A program made the position numbers and the translations under genes. A stretch of 62,181 bases of DNA from Candidatus Sulfotelmatobacter sp. (GTDB lineage: Bacteria > Acidobacteriota > Terriglobia > Terriglobales > Acidobacteriaceae): NCBI GenBank assembly GCA_030041475.1, contig JASHNU010000014.1:1-62181 (forward strand), given 5' to 3'. Below the pieces are notes generated by a model. That model searched no databases. It was not told the DNA's origin and worked only from the letters and a program-made list of their open reading frames with translations. Positions 18,198-27,993 of the stretch are shown piece after piece. The first letter of the stretch is position 1; each line of letters opens with the position of its first letter.

Positions 18198-18494
18198 TCA
18201 GTGCACCGGTCCGGGCGTAGTCATGCGGGGATCGAGTTTGATTTCGCCAAACGCGCTCTCGTAGCCGGCCACGTTCTGCTGCAGAAGTCCGAGCAGCGCC
18301 TTGGCCTGCTGCGGACTGAGGTAGATGCCTTGGAAATTGCGAATCTCGACCTGGGTTTCGCTCTGCTGTTGCAGCGTGCCGAAGACGAGAAAGAAGTCCC
18401 AGATGTTCACTCGCATCTGGACGCTGTTGGCATAACTCTCGCGATAGTCTGGGGCGTTGATCAGCTTCACATTCGGTTGCGTCGGAAGACTCAT
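18198..18494 (-). CDS. DUF3467 family protein
   Basis: A 98-residue soluble protein. Motifs VRVNIWDFFLVFG-like (MRVNIWDFFLVFGTLQQQ), VEIRNFQGIYLSPQQAKAL and LLGLLQQNVAGYESAFGEIKLDP match the small DUF3467 family as I remember it; its function is unknown. I chose the ATG at 18494 because the family normally starts with a short lead before VKLINAPDYRESYANSV; a GTG at 18566 would add 24 atypical residues. It lies 44 bp upstream of the glycosyltransferase on the same strand. Confidence 0.75.
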   Translation of the reverse strand: MSLPTQPNVKLINAPDYRESYANSVQMRVNIWDFFLVFGTLQQQSETQVEIRNFQGIYLSPQQAKALLGLLQQNVAGYESAFGEIKLDPRMTTPGPVH

Positions 18495-18781
18495 GCACGG
18501 AAGTGTACTGAGTTTCTGGCCGATAAGGAAAGGAGAGGCCGCCACTTGACGTGAAACTCTGCGCACTGAAATGAAGATGAAGACCTGTTGGCACCTTGGG
18601 CTCTGACAAAAACTGTCACGGGGTTGATGGTTTTGGGCGAGGCAGAAGAGGGAAAATTGGTTACGAAACGGCGACCTTAGTTTACGTTTTTATTGAAAAC
18701 AAAGGACTTGACTCGACAGATCACATTACTTTGGGAAGTACCTTTTGGCGGGCAAAGTGCGATAGAGTCAGTGTGGCTCCG

Positions 18782-19366
18782 ATGGCAAATGGAGACGTTC
18801 GAGTTATGACGCAGAACAACGATCACGCGATGATGCCCGCAATGATGGAAGAAATCGTGCTCCCCGAGCATTTGCTGCCCCTGGGATCTGTGCTGGGCGA
18901 GGGAGTGTCGCCGATGGACCTGTGCATGGTCCTGGCCAAGATTTTTCGTGTGCAGTACACCGAAGTCGCATTAATGCGGCTGGAGAAAGGTCTGCTGCGC
19001 TTCATTTTTCCGAAACACCTGCGCACCACGGGCGCGATTCCGATCTCGAGCAAGGCTGTGGCCGCGCACACGGCGCTGAGCAAGAAGGCCGAAATCTTCA
19101 ATAACTTCGCCCGCGTGAAGCACGCTAGTATTTTCGAGACCATCAAGCCGGGCGCGGCCGATTCTGAAGAAGCTCCGCCGGCCCCGATTCAGAAACTGAT
19201 GTCGGTTCCGATTATGGACCGGGCTTCTAACGTCGTGGGAGTGATTCAGATCTCGCGCAAAGCTCTTGATGCAAAATTCGCGCAGGATTTCAGCCGCGAA
19301 GATTTGCATGATCTGGAGGTTGCGGCAGGATTGCTCGCTACCGCTCCGGCGCTGATGACGAACTAG
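18782..19366 (+). CDS. GAF-like domain protein
   Basis: About 194 residues from the ATG at 18782. The frame is open to 18596, but the upstream part looks non-coding; an ATG at 18806 is another possible start. A GAF-like fold is suggested by LGEGVSPMDLCMVLAKIFRV, the VAAHTALSKKAEIFNNF helix and the core strand LMSVPIMDRASNVVGVIQISRK near the C-terminus. GAF domains bind small ligands or mediate dimerisation in signalling. There is no attached output domain. It stands alone between divergent and convergent neighbours. Confidence 0.65.
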   Translation: MANGDVRVMTQNNDHAMMPAMMEEIVLPEHLLPLGSVLGEGVSPMDLCMVLAKIFRVQYTEVALMRLEKGLLRFIFPKHLRTTGAIPISSKAVAAHTALSKKAEIFNNFARVKHASIFETIKPGAADSEEAPPAPIQKLMSVPIMDRASNVVGVIQISRKALDAKFAQDFSREDLHDLEVAAGLLATAPALMTN

Positions 19367-19427
19367 CCGAAACAGACACAATCAGCCGCTGCTGGAGGCT
19401 AGGAATGCTGTCCTCCGCAAAGTTCAG

Positions 19428-19991
19428 CTACGTCGTCTGCGACCGCGCCGCATGCCGCTGCTCAAACTGCCGGGCAAATGTTTCAGACTGACCCTTTGGA
19501 ATACTCAATGACTTCCACTCTGACCCGCGGAAATGTTTTGCGAGTAACACGATCTGGTTCACATGGCCCGCATAATGCAATAGCTGACGCGAGATCGCTT
19601 GCAGGACCGTGTGCTCACGGCCGGCGATAAGGACGTTCCGCAGCAAATCGTGGGGCTGAAGCGGAGTCACCGCATCGAAGACCTTTTGCCATCCCTCCTC
19701 CCACCACTTCATAACCTCTGCACGGGTCGTGGCAGGATCAATTTCGAACTCTCGGTCGCGATGACGGTCGGGCTTTTCCCCGTCCGAAGTCAGGAAATCT
19801 GTCCAGCGTGAACGCATATTGCCGGACATGTGTTTAATGAGCATCGCGATACTGTTCGCATCAGGATCAATAAGACGAAACATTTCTTCGCTGCTTATTT
19901 GGGCTAGCGCCTCTTCCGCCAGTTTCTTGTAGCTGCGGAAATTGCGCAGTGCATCGTCTAAATAGGCTGCACCAATTGCATCCTCAGACAC
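19428..19991 (-). CDS. DUF1572 / DinB-fold protein
   Basis: A 187-residue four-helix protein of the DinB/YfiT superfamily, DUF1572 type. Candidate metal ligands are the histidines in NSIAMLIKHMSGNM (about residue 54) and in LLHYAGHVNQIV (about residues 137-142), which is the usual His-triad spacing. Superfamily members include divalent-metal-dependent thiol transferases that use bacillithiol, glutathione or mycothiol; the cofactor here is not known. It is the last gene of the minus-strand run eno - membrane protein - dinB - gpmI - this gene, 67 bp after gpmI. Confidence 0.8.
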   Translation of the reverse strand: MSEDAIGAAYLDDALRNFRSYKKLAEEALAQISSEEMFRLIDPDANSIAMLIKHMSGNMRSRWTDFLTSDGEKPDRHRDREFEIDPATTRAEVMKWWEEGWQKVFDAVTPLQPHDLLRNVLIAGREHTVLQAISRQLLHYAGHVNQIVLLAKHFRGSEWKSLSIPKGQSETFARQFEQRHAARSQTT

Positions 19992-20058
19992 AGGAGACTC
20001 CCCTCGTGGGCTGCTTATCAGACGCGGAGCGCCGCAATGAAGATTCTGAAATTTCGAC

Positions 20059-21687
20059 TCATTTCGTTTTCAGAGGGACCCGGAGGTCGCTGCCCGTCAT
20101 TTCTTTGGGCTCATTCACGCCCAGCATGCCCAGAATTGTCGGCGATATATCGCGCAACGACCCTCCCGATTTCAGCGTGAACTGCTTCGCGTTTTCCGCC
20201 ACAACAATGAACGGGACGGGATTGGTGGTGTGCGCAGTGTGCGGACCGCCCGTGACGGGATCGATCATCAGTTCGGCGTTGCCGTGGTCGGCGGTGATGA
20301 GCATGGCTCCGCCTCTGGCGCGGACGGCTTTATCGATCCGCCCCAGGCAGGCATCGACAGTTTCTACGGCTTTCACTGTTGGCTCGATCTTGCCCGAGTG
20401 GCCGACCATGTCGGCATTGGCGAAATTCACAATGATCACATCGAACGTGCCGTCTTCCGTCGCTTTCACGACTGCGTCGGCGATGCCGGCGGCGCTCATT
20501 TCCGGCTTCAGATCGTAGGTCGCCACTTTCGGCGACGGCACCAGAATGCGGTCCTCGCCGGGAAACGGCTGCTCCACGCCACCGTTGAAAAAGTACGTGA
20601 CGTGGGCATACTTCTCCGTCTCGGCCACGCGCAGGTTGCGCATTTTCTGATTGGCCATCACATTGGCCAGAATGTTTGCCAGCGACTCCGGCGGAATCAC
20701 CACCGGCAGGCTGAAATTCTTGTCGTACTGCGTCATGCAGACATAGTGCAGATTTTTCGGAACGCGGTCGCGCGGAATCGTCGCATCGAGATCGGCGGCG
20801 CCGGGTAGATCACTGCCTCCTTTGGGGTTCAGACCGCTGTTGCGCGTGAGCGCGCGCGTGATCTGGCGGACGCGATCGGCGCGAAAGTTGAAGCAGATGC
20901 ATGAATCGTCGTCGCGGATCGTGGCCAACGGCTGGCCGCTCTTGTCTTTATTTGTGCGATCAGTGCAGACGAAGGGCACCACGAATTCGTCGGTAACGCC
21001 TTTGTTGTACGACTCCTTCATACCGTGTACGGGATCGCTTTGCTTGCCGCCCTCGGCGTCGGCGAAAACCATAGCGTTGTAGGCTTTCGCGATGCGCTCC
21101 CACCGCCGGTCGCGGTCCATGGCGTAATAACGGCCGCTTACCGTCGCGATCTTGCCGCAGTTGTATTCGCGTATCTTCTGTTGGAGCTGCTCGAGATAGC
21201 CCGCGCCGTTCGTCGGCAGGGTGTCGCGACCGTCCATGAAGGCGTGAACGAATACGCGCTCCAGACCATTCTGCTTCGCCATCTTCAGCAGCGCATAGAG
21301 ATGCTCCTGCCGCGAGTGTACGCCGCCGTCGGAAACCAGCCCGAACAGATGCAACCGTCGCTCGCCGGCACGCGCGTTCTTCATGGCCTCGAGCAGCACG
21401 GGATGCTTGAACAGTTCCCCGTTCTGGATCATCAGGTCGATGCGCGTGATGTCCATGTGCACGATGCGGCCGGCACCGATGTTGAGATGGCCGACTTCGC
21501 TGTTGCCCATCTGGCCTTCGGGCAGGCCGACATACGGGCCGCTGGTGTGAATCAGCGTGTTGGGATAGTCGCGCAGCAGGCGGTCGTAGGTGGGCTTGCG
21601 GGCCAGAGCGATGGCGTTGGCCTTGGTTTCGGCGCGGTATCCCCAGCCATCGAGGATGATAAGAATGAGCGGTTTCGGACGGGGCAT
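20059..21687 (-). CDS. gpmI: 2,3-bisphosphoglycerate-independent phosphoglycerate mutase
   Basis: A 542-residue enzyme of the alkaline-phosphatase superfamily that interconverts 3- and 2-phosphoglycerate using two Mn ions. The first metal aspartate is in IILDGWGYR (D13) and the phosphorylated serine in [16 protein letters not shown] (S63). The C-terminal metal cluster is visible in [12 protein letters not shown] and [12 protein letters not shown]. Length fits the family. It runs in the same direction as eno, the next glycolytic enzyme, with dinB and a membrane-protein gene between them. Confidence 0.97.
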   Translation of the reverse strand: MPRPKPLILIILDGWGYRAETKANAIALARKPTYDRLLRDYPNTLIHTSGPYVGLPEGQMGNSEVGHLNIGAGRIVHMDITRIDLMIQNGELFKHPVLLEAMKNARAGERRLHLFGLVSDGGVHSRQEHLYALLKMAKQNGLERVFVHAFMDGRDTLPTNGAGYLEQLQQKIREYNCGKIATVSGRYYAMDRDRRWERIAKAYNAMVFADAEGGKQSDPVHGMKESYNKGVTDEFVVPFVCTDRTNKDKSGQPLATIRDDDSCICFNFRADRVRQITRALTRNSGLNPKGGSDLPGAADLDATIPRDRVPKNLHYVCMTQYDKNFSLPVVIPPESLANILANVMANQKMRNLRVAETEKYAHVTYFFNGGVEQPFPGEDRILVPSPKVATYDLKPEMSAAGIADAVVKATEDGTFDVIIVNFANADMVGHSGKIEPTVKAVETVDACLGRIDKAVRARGGAMLITADHGNAELMIDPVTGGPHTAHTTNPVPFIVVAENAKQFTLKSGGSLRDISPTILGMLGVNEPKEMTGSDLRVPLKTK

Positions 21688-21737
21688 AAATCAGCTTCTA
21701 GCTCCTGGCTTCTAGCTACTAGCTTGAACCGGGAAGG

Positions 21738-21791
21738 GCACGACTTTCAGTCGTGCTGATTCAGGCGGACGAAGAGGTTGGGCTTTAGCCC
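21738..21791 (-). repeat. Paired mini-hairpin repeat, copy C
   Basis: On the minus strand GGGCT-AA-AGCCC (21791 to 21780) is followed by GCACGACT-GAA-AGTCGTGC (21756 to 21738), centres 38 bp apart, then CCCTTCCC. Both stems are perfect. It fills the gap between dinB and gpmI in the direction of transcription. Next to it, 21695-21724 has a TTCTAGCT/CTAGCT-rich stretch. Confidence 0.75.
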
Positions 21792-21798
21792 CTGAGGG

Positions 21799-22296
21799 CT
21801 AGAATCCCATCCGGTCATCCGCCGAAGGACCATACGTTGAAGGCAGCGGCACGTCGTTTAATCGCAAATAAACGCCAAGCTGCGCGCGGTGATGCACCAG
21901 GTGATTCAGGAACATCTGCCGGTAGGCGAGAAAGCGCGACCCGCTGAAAATGGGCTTGCCGCCGAAGCTCAGGTTCCAAGGCTCGGTCCAGGCGGAATCC
22001 GGAGTGTTTTTCAGCGCGGCTCGAACCTTCGCGGCCCCTTCCTCGAAAGCCTTCACCAGCTGATGTGGCGATTCAAACGGAACTGGCGTGCGTTGCATGT
22101 TGGCAAAATCCAACTCCGGCATGGTCAGAATCGTCAGGCCGAAGCCGGCCAGTTCGGCCACGTGCGGCGCCAGTTTGCCCAGTGGCGCAGATTTCGCGTG
22201 CGGTTTGAAGTCGGGCTTGATGGGGACGCGCTCCAGCATGGCGCGTGTTTTCTTGACTTCTTCGTCGAATTCGTTGAGTAAGAGTTCGTTGATCAT
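21799..22296 (-). CDS. DinB family protein
   Basis: A 165-residue four-helix-bundle protein. The His triad is visible as H in KLAPHVAEL (about residue 44) and NHLVHHRAQLGVYLRLNDVPLP near residues 130-150, where the ending after HHRAQ is typical of DinB. Like the DUF1572 gene 1.8 kb away it is a candidate metal-dependent thiol transferase. The gap to gpmI downstream holds the mini-hairpin repeat. Confidence 0.85.
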   Translation of the reverse strand: MINELLLNEFDEEVKKTRAMLERVPIKPDFKPHAKSAPLGKLAPHVAELAGFGLTILTMPELDFANMQRTPVPFESPHQLVKAFEEGAAKVRAALKNTPDSAWTEPWNLSFGGKPIFSGSRFLAYRQMFLNHLVHHRAQLGVYLRLNDVPLPSTYGPSADDRMGF

Positions 22297-22469
22297 TTTG
22301 CTCCCTCAGTTTTTTGGTTGCTCGCTAGGGATTAATGGCCGAAGGAATTAGTTCGTGACCGGAAAGATCACGCGGAAGTCTCAAACTGGAATGACCTCGT
22401 CCATTATAACCGGCCTGTGTTTACCCTCTCGCCTCGGGCAAGCGCCCCAGCGCAGAGCCGTCGCGCAGA

Positions 22470-24096
<1,627 letters not shown>

Positions 24097-24207
24097 TTAG
24101 CGGTGAAAAAAACTCTGGGGGAAGGTTCGCCGACTGTCCAAGGGAACGTTCAGTCAGACAACCCGCGCCCTTATAGATCCTTCCCATCTTGTCTCGTGAA
24201 ACCCACG

Positions 24208-24213
24208 ATTATA
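24208..24213 (-). promoter_or_regulatory. Candidate -10 box upstream of eno
   Basis: On the minus strand this is a perfect TATAAT, 145 bp before the eno start. The best -35 (TTCACA) is 20 bp away, longer than the optimal 17, so the promoter is tentative. Confidence 0.3.
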
Positions 24214-24340
24214 TCGGATGGATGTGGGCGCTTTGTGAACCAAACAAGTCGGCCTTCATCGTAGACACTGACTTTGTCCTAACTCGGGACAATACCAGGC
24301 TGATACTTGCTTTAGCCGCGCAGGGGCTATGCCGACAGAT

Positions 24341-24619
24341 TCAACGACTCTTATGTAGGGCTTCTTGAACAAAGGCTTCGAGCGTGCGTATCTCTTTGAC
24401 GATGTCGCAAACCGTGGCTGCGCAAGCTTCACAATGCTGGTTCTGGTTCAGTTCCGCCCGCAGGAGGATGAGTTGCAGATGTTTCCGAATGGCGTCAAAC
24501 GCCTCTTGCGGCTCATTCTGCACGGTACTGCCTCTCGGCCTGGAGAACAACTGCGCGGCCGAAGCTCTGTTAGCAGCATTCTTAGTCTCGGCGGCTTGAC
24601 TGTCAGTGATTGGTGTCAC
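24341..24619 (-). CDS. Small hypothetical protein
   Basis: A 92-residue mostly helical protein with a GTG start and an AGGA 7 bp before it. The C-terminal half (RKHLQLILLRAELNQNQHCEACAATVCDIVKEIRTLEAF) contains a CxxC and a third Cys, and its repeating apolar pattern suggests a helical hairpin. No family recognised. It lies alone upstream of eno. Confidence 0.45.
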   Translation of the reverse strand: MTPITDSQAAETKNAANRASAAQLFSRPRGSTVQNEPQEAFDAIRKHLQLILLRAELNQNQHCEACAATVCDIVKEIRTLEAFVQEALHKSR

Positions 24620-24853
24620 GGAGCATTCCTGAGTGTGGGCTTGCGAATCTACATCTCTGTTTGAAGCGCGACAAAAGCCTATCTGCGGGGTTGTTCCCAG
24701 GAGAGATTCGTCTTTCCGCCTTGCCGCACTGTCCGAATGGACGATGCGGGCAGCCCCTTATCTCCAGTGGTTCCCCTGTCCGGCTGCGTATTGTCCGGCG
24801 TTGCGGGCTGGTCTAGAGTCAAGAGAACACTAGGGATTCTTGGAGGTATCCGT

Positions 24854-25489
24854 ATGAAGACGAAGTGGATGCTGTTGCCTTGCCTGCTGCTCGCTTCCCT
24901 GCTGGCAGCTCAAACCGGAGTACCGGCGGGAACGGCGCTGATGGTTCGCCTCGATACCACTCTCGCGACGTTTAGCAACCGTGTCGGAGATCCATTCCGT
25001 GCCAGCCTCACCCAGGCAATTGTGGTCAACGGCGTGACTTTGATTCCAGCCGGGGCGACGGTCGAAGGCCGCGTCACCAAAGTCAGCGAACCACGGCGCA
25101 TTTCGGGCAGACCCACCATCGGAATTCTGCCTGAGGCCGTCATTTTGCCGACCGGAGAGCGCTATTTCCTCGATGCAACGCTCACCGACACAAACATCCC
25201 GGGCACGACCGTGAATGTCGAGGGCCAGTTCAAGGGATCAGGCCACGACCGCCGCGATCAGGTCGAAGTGGGGGCCGGGACGGCCGGCGGCATGCTAATC
25301 GGAGGACTGATCGGTGGCGGACCGGGGGTTCTGATTGGCGGTGCCGTGGGAGCGGGTTCCACGGGAGTGCACTGGCTCGTCACGCATCGCTCGGCCACCC
25401 TGCCTGCAGGAACGCAGCTGACGCTGGAATTGAACCGGCCGATGGCAACGACCGCAGCCGCTGCGCCTGCGAGTGGCGGAAGCAAGTAA
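24854..25489 (+). CDS. Exported protein with glycine-zipper segment
   Basis: About 211 residues from the ATG at 24854, chosen for its GGAGG 7 bp upstream; the open frame continues 39 codons further up without a ribosome site. A signal peptide (WMLLPCLLLASLLAAQ) is followed by a beta-rich domain (AGTALMVRLDTTLATFSNRVGDPF; VVNGVTLIPAGATVEGRV) and a glycine-zipper-like hydrophobic segment (GGMLIGGLIGGGPGVLIGGA, about residues 150-170). Similar proteins are common in Acidobacteriota but of unknown role. A strong intrinsic terminator follows. Confidence 0.75.
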   Translation: MKTKWMLLPCLLLASLLAAQTGVPAGTALMVRLDTTLATFSNRVGDPFRASLTQAIVVNGVTLIPAGATVEGRVTKVSEPRRISGRPTIGILPEAVILPTGERYFLDATLTDTNIPGTTVNVEGQFKGSGHDRRDQVEVGAGTAGGMLIGGLIGGGPGVLIGGAVGAGSTGVHWLVTHRSATLPAGTQLTLELNRPMATTAAAAPASGGSK

Positions 25490-25511
25490 GCCACAGTCTT
25501 GTTACACACGG

Positions 25512-25542
25512 AACGCCGGGGATTTTTGCCCCGGCGTTTTGC
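25512..25542 (+). terminator. Intrinsic terminator
   Basis: A perfect 10-bp stem, AACGCCGGGG (25512-25521) with CCCCGGCGTT (25529-25538), a 7-base loop ATTTTTG, and a following T-rich stretch (TTGCTT). It lies 22 bp after the stop of the glycine-zipper gene. Confidence 0.85.
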
Positions 25543-25583
25543 TTCTCGGGAAAAAGAGTCTTGAGCACGGCACATGTTGCACC

Positions 25584-27845
25584 CTAGGCGCCAAACAGCA
25601 GTTCTCCCTCGCTCACTACCTGCAGTTCGATCCAGCCTTCGAGCGGCAGCGAATCGACCGGCAGGCGATTCTGCCACAAGCTGAAGCGCAAACGCAGCTT
25701 TGTCGTGGCTGCAGCCGTGGACTTAGCGCCAGCACGCTCGGCAGGAGACGCACTTGGAGTCGCCAGCAGCCAGATCAGAGGCAGTTTGAATTCAAAGTTA
25801 CGCAACAGCGCGACTTTGGTGGCTTCATCGGCGCTGGCCGACGTAGCCAGCATTTTGCTGCCATTTGTGCCCTCGATTTTCCATTCCTTAATCCGGGACT
25901 TCTCCGCAGATACATCCACGCGTAGAGTGCGGCGCGGGCGCGCTTCGCCAGCGGCCCACGATTCAATATTCACTACCAGTTCGAAATCGGCGTCGGGAAT
26001 TTTCCCGGTGAAGTCGAGCCGACCGTACAGGTGCGTGGAGTCAATTCCGGCATAAACTGCATCGAGGAGGAACTGCTTGCCGTGCATGGAGCCGGCGCGG
26101 TGGTCGGCAGTGTACGCGGCGGCGCCGATCCACTCAAAGTAGCGAACCTTGTCGGCGGTCACGCGGGGATGAATATAAGCCGTCTGCGGCACAAACGACG
26201 GGCGCACTTCTGCGCCGGTGATCGGCTGCGCCAGATAGTCAGGCGCGACCGCGCCCAGGGCCTGGTACACGTTCGACAAGTGCTTGCGATAGAGTTCGTC
26301 GAAATCGCGATCGTTGGCCGAGTGATGCTCCGGTCCGTACCACCAGTTCCAGTCGCTGCCTTCGGCGATCAGAATTTCGTCAAATGCGAGCTGGCGTTGT
26401 GCTTCCGCGGCCCGGGCCGCGTTCTGCGCGTAAAACTCGCGGGCGTGGTGGAGATAGTCCCAGGCGCGATTGTCTTCAGGGGCGCCGATCCAAACGTTGA
26501 AATTGGCGTTGATCCAGGATCCAGGGACGAGCGACGTCAACTTGCCGAAATCCTTATGGCGCGCGATCGCCTCGGAAATGGTCACCGCTTCCACACTCTT
26601 GTCGCGCTGCAGTTCGTCGTAGAGGCGGCGCAGGAACTCGCGCCCGGACTTTGGGTAATACTCCCAGGCGTTCTCGCCATCGAGAATAATGGAGACGACG
26701 GCGTCGCGTCCGCGTTCGAGCACCGGCCGCGCAGCCTCCTTGATGTTACCGATCAGGTGTCGGGCAGCGTCGGCCGCGGGCATTCCGGAATAGACGAAAC
26801 CGATCAGATCGGAAATAGTGTGATCCCGGAAGACCAGGTGCATGGTGGTCGAGCCGTTTTCGTAACGGTGAATGTTGTAAAGCTTTTCGCCCAGATTCGC
26901 GGGCAGGCGTCCGCCGCCGTCGCGGGCGAAGAACGAGCCGGTGCTGCGTCCGAGGACGCCTTCATCGGTGGCCATCCATTGCACGCCTACGTTGTGCGCG
27001 ATGGCGAGAACTTCTTCCGACAAGCTGCCTTCCGACGGCCAAATGCCCCTGGGCCGCATGCCGAATACTTTTTCGTGGAGATCGAGTCCGCGCACCAGTT
27101 GCTCGCGGGCGTCTTCGGGATGGCGGAAACGGCTCTGCGGCAACGGCAACCCCGGCGAGGAAACGCCGCCAGCGTTCGTGTCGCACACCAACGGCAGGAT
27201 AGGATGATAAAACGGCGTGGTCGAAATTTCGATCGAGCCTTTTTTCGCTGCTTCGGCATGCGCGGGCAGAACCTTGCCGATCAGTTCTTTTTCCCGCGCG
27301 ATCACAAGCTTCTGCTCGTCGAGCGAGAAGCCGTGACCCTTTGCGACCAGTGCCGCGATGTCCTTTTCTTCGAGGAAAAACTCATCGAACCACGCAATTT
27401 GCGAGAGGACCTGCAGGTCGGTGAAATCCTGCGGCTGAAAGTAACGCTCCGCGCGCTCGGGATGGTCGCCATGCTCGCGAAAGCGCTCCCACAATTCACG
27501 GTAGCGCGGATAGCGGCCGATCAGGTTCTGCGGATTCGCCTGAAACAGATATTGCAGCGCAAAACGGCGCTCTTCGACCGACAAGTCTTTCGCCGGCTTG
27601 GCCGCCACGCGCAGAAACGGATCTTCCGCAGTTCCCGCGGCGTAGTCCTGGATCTGCACCATGAGCGAAGGTACGAGATTGAAATTCTGGTGGACGCTGG
27701 GGAATTCGTCCAGCAACTTCACCATGCCGTAGTAGTCCTTGAGCGCGTGCAGGCGCGTCCAGGGCAAGCGGTATTCGTTCGTGACCAGATCCTTGTAGAA
27801 CGGCTGGTGCTGGTGCCAAAGCAGGATGACACGCAGGGCGGGCAT
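25584..27845 (-). CDS. Glycoside hydrolase family 57 protein
   Basis: A 753-residue protein. The N-terminus (VILLWHQHQPFY) is the GH57 conserved region 1; the segment RGIWPSEGSLSEEVL near residue 267 carries a candidate nucleophile Glu, and QWMATDEGVLGRS a candidate acid Asp about 25 residues later. The C-terminal third has DUF3536/DUF1957-like character with WNWWYGPEHHSANDRDFDELYR. GH57 enzymes act on alpha-glucans such as starch and glycogen (amylase, pullulanase, branching). It is divergent from the kinase and near glgB, in line with glycogen metabolism. Confidence 0.9.
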   Translation of the reverse strand: MPALRVILLWHQHQPFYKDLVTNEYRLPWTRLHALKDYYGMVKLLDEFPSVHQNFNLVPSLMVQIQDYAAGTAEDPFLRVAAKPAKDLSVEERRFALQYLFQANPQNLIGRYPRYRELWERFREHGDHPERAERYFQPQDFTDLQVLSQIAWFDEFFLEEKDIAALVAKGHGFSLDEQKLVIAREKELIGKVLPAHAEAAKKGSIEISTTPFYHPILPLVCDTNAGGVSSPGLPLPQSRFRHPEDAREQLVRGLDLHEKVFGMRPRGIWPSEGSLSEEVLAIAHNVGVQWMATDEGVLGRSTGSFFARDGGGRLPANLGEKLYNIHRYENGSTTMHLVFRDHTISDLIGFVYSGMPAADAARHLIGNIKEAARPVLERGRDAVVSIILDGENAWEYYPKSGREFLRRLYDELQRDKSVEAVTISEAIARHKDFGKLTSLVPGSWINANFNVWIGAPEDNRAWDYLHHAREFYAQNAARAAEAQRQLAFDEILIAEGSDWNWWYGPEHHSANDRDFDELYRKHLSNVYQALGAVAPDYLAQPITGAEVRPSFVPQTAYIHPRVTADKVRYFEWIGAAAYTADHRAGSMHGKQFLLDAVYAGIDSTHLYGRLDFTGKIPDADFELVVNIESWAAGEARPRRTLRVDVSAEKSRIKEWKIEGTNGSKMLATSASADEATKVALLRNFEFKLPLIWLLATPSASPAERAGAKSTAAATTKLRLRFSLWQNRLPVDSLPLEGWIELQVVSEGELLFGA

Positions 27846-27975
27846 GGCTGGAGAGGTCAGGATAGCACGCGGATTCTTTGACCCGATCCGATGACAGGTT
27901 TCGAACCAGCGTCCGATCCCGAATCGGCGCGCCAGTCCTTTGTTAGATGACTCTTCCGCGTCTGGATTTGCACGC

Positions 27976-27981
27976 TATAAT
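27976..27981 (+). promoter_or_regulatory. Candidate -10 box, kinase gene
   Basis: A perfect TATAAT ends 12 bp before the chosen ATG at 27994. If used, transcription would start within about 6 bp of the ATG, giving a leaderless or nearly leaderless mRNA; this fits the absence of a Shine-Dalgarno. No clear -35 was found. Confidence 0.35.
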
Positions 27982-27993
27982 GGCGCGCAACCC

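Noticed and set aside
18154-18609. N-terminal extension of the glycosyltransferase
   Set aside because: Overlaps DUF3467 in another frame on the same strand and lacks membrane or domain character.
26031-27881. A 616-codon open frame on the plus strand
   Set aside because: It runs antisense to the GH57 gene, whose motifs are clear, and shows only a codon-bias mirror of it.
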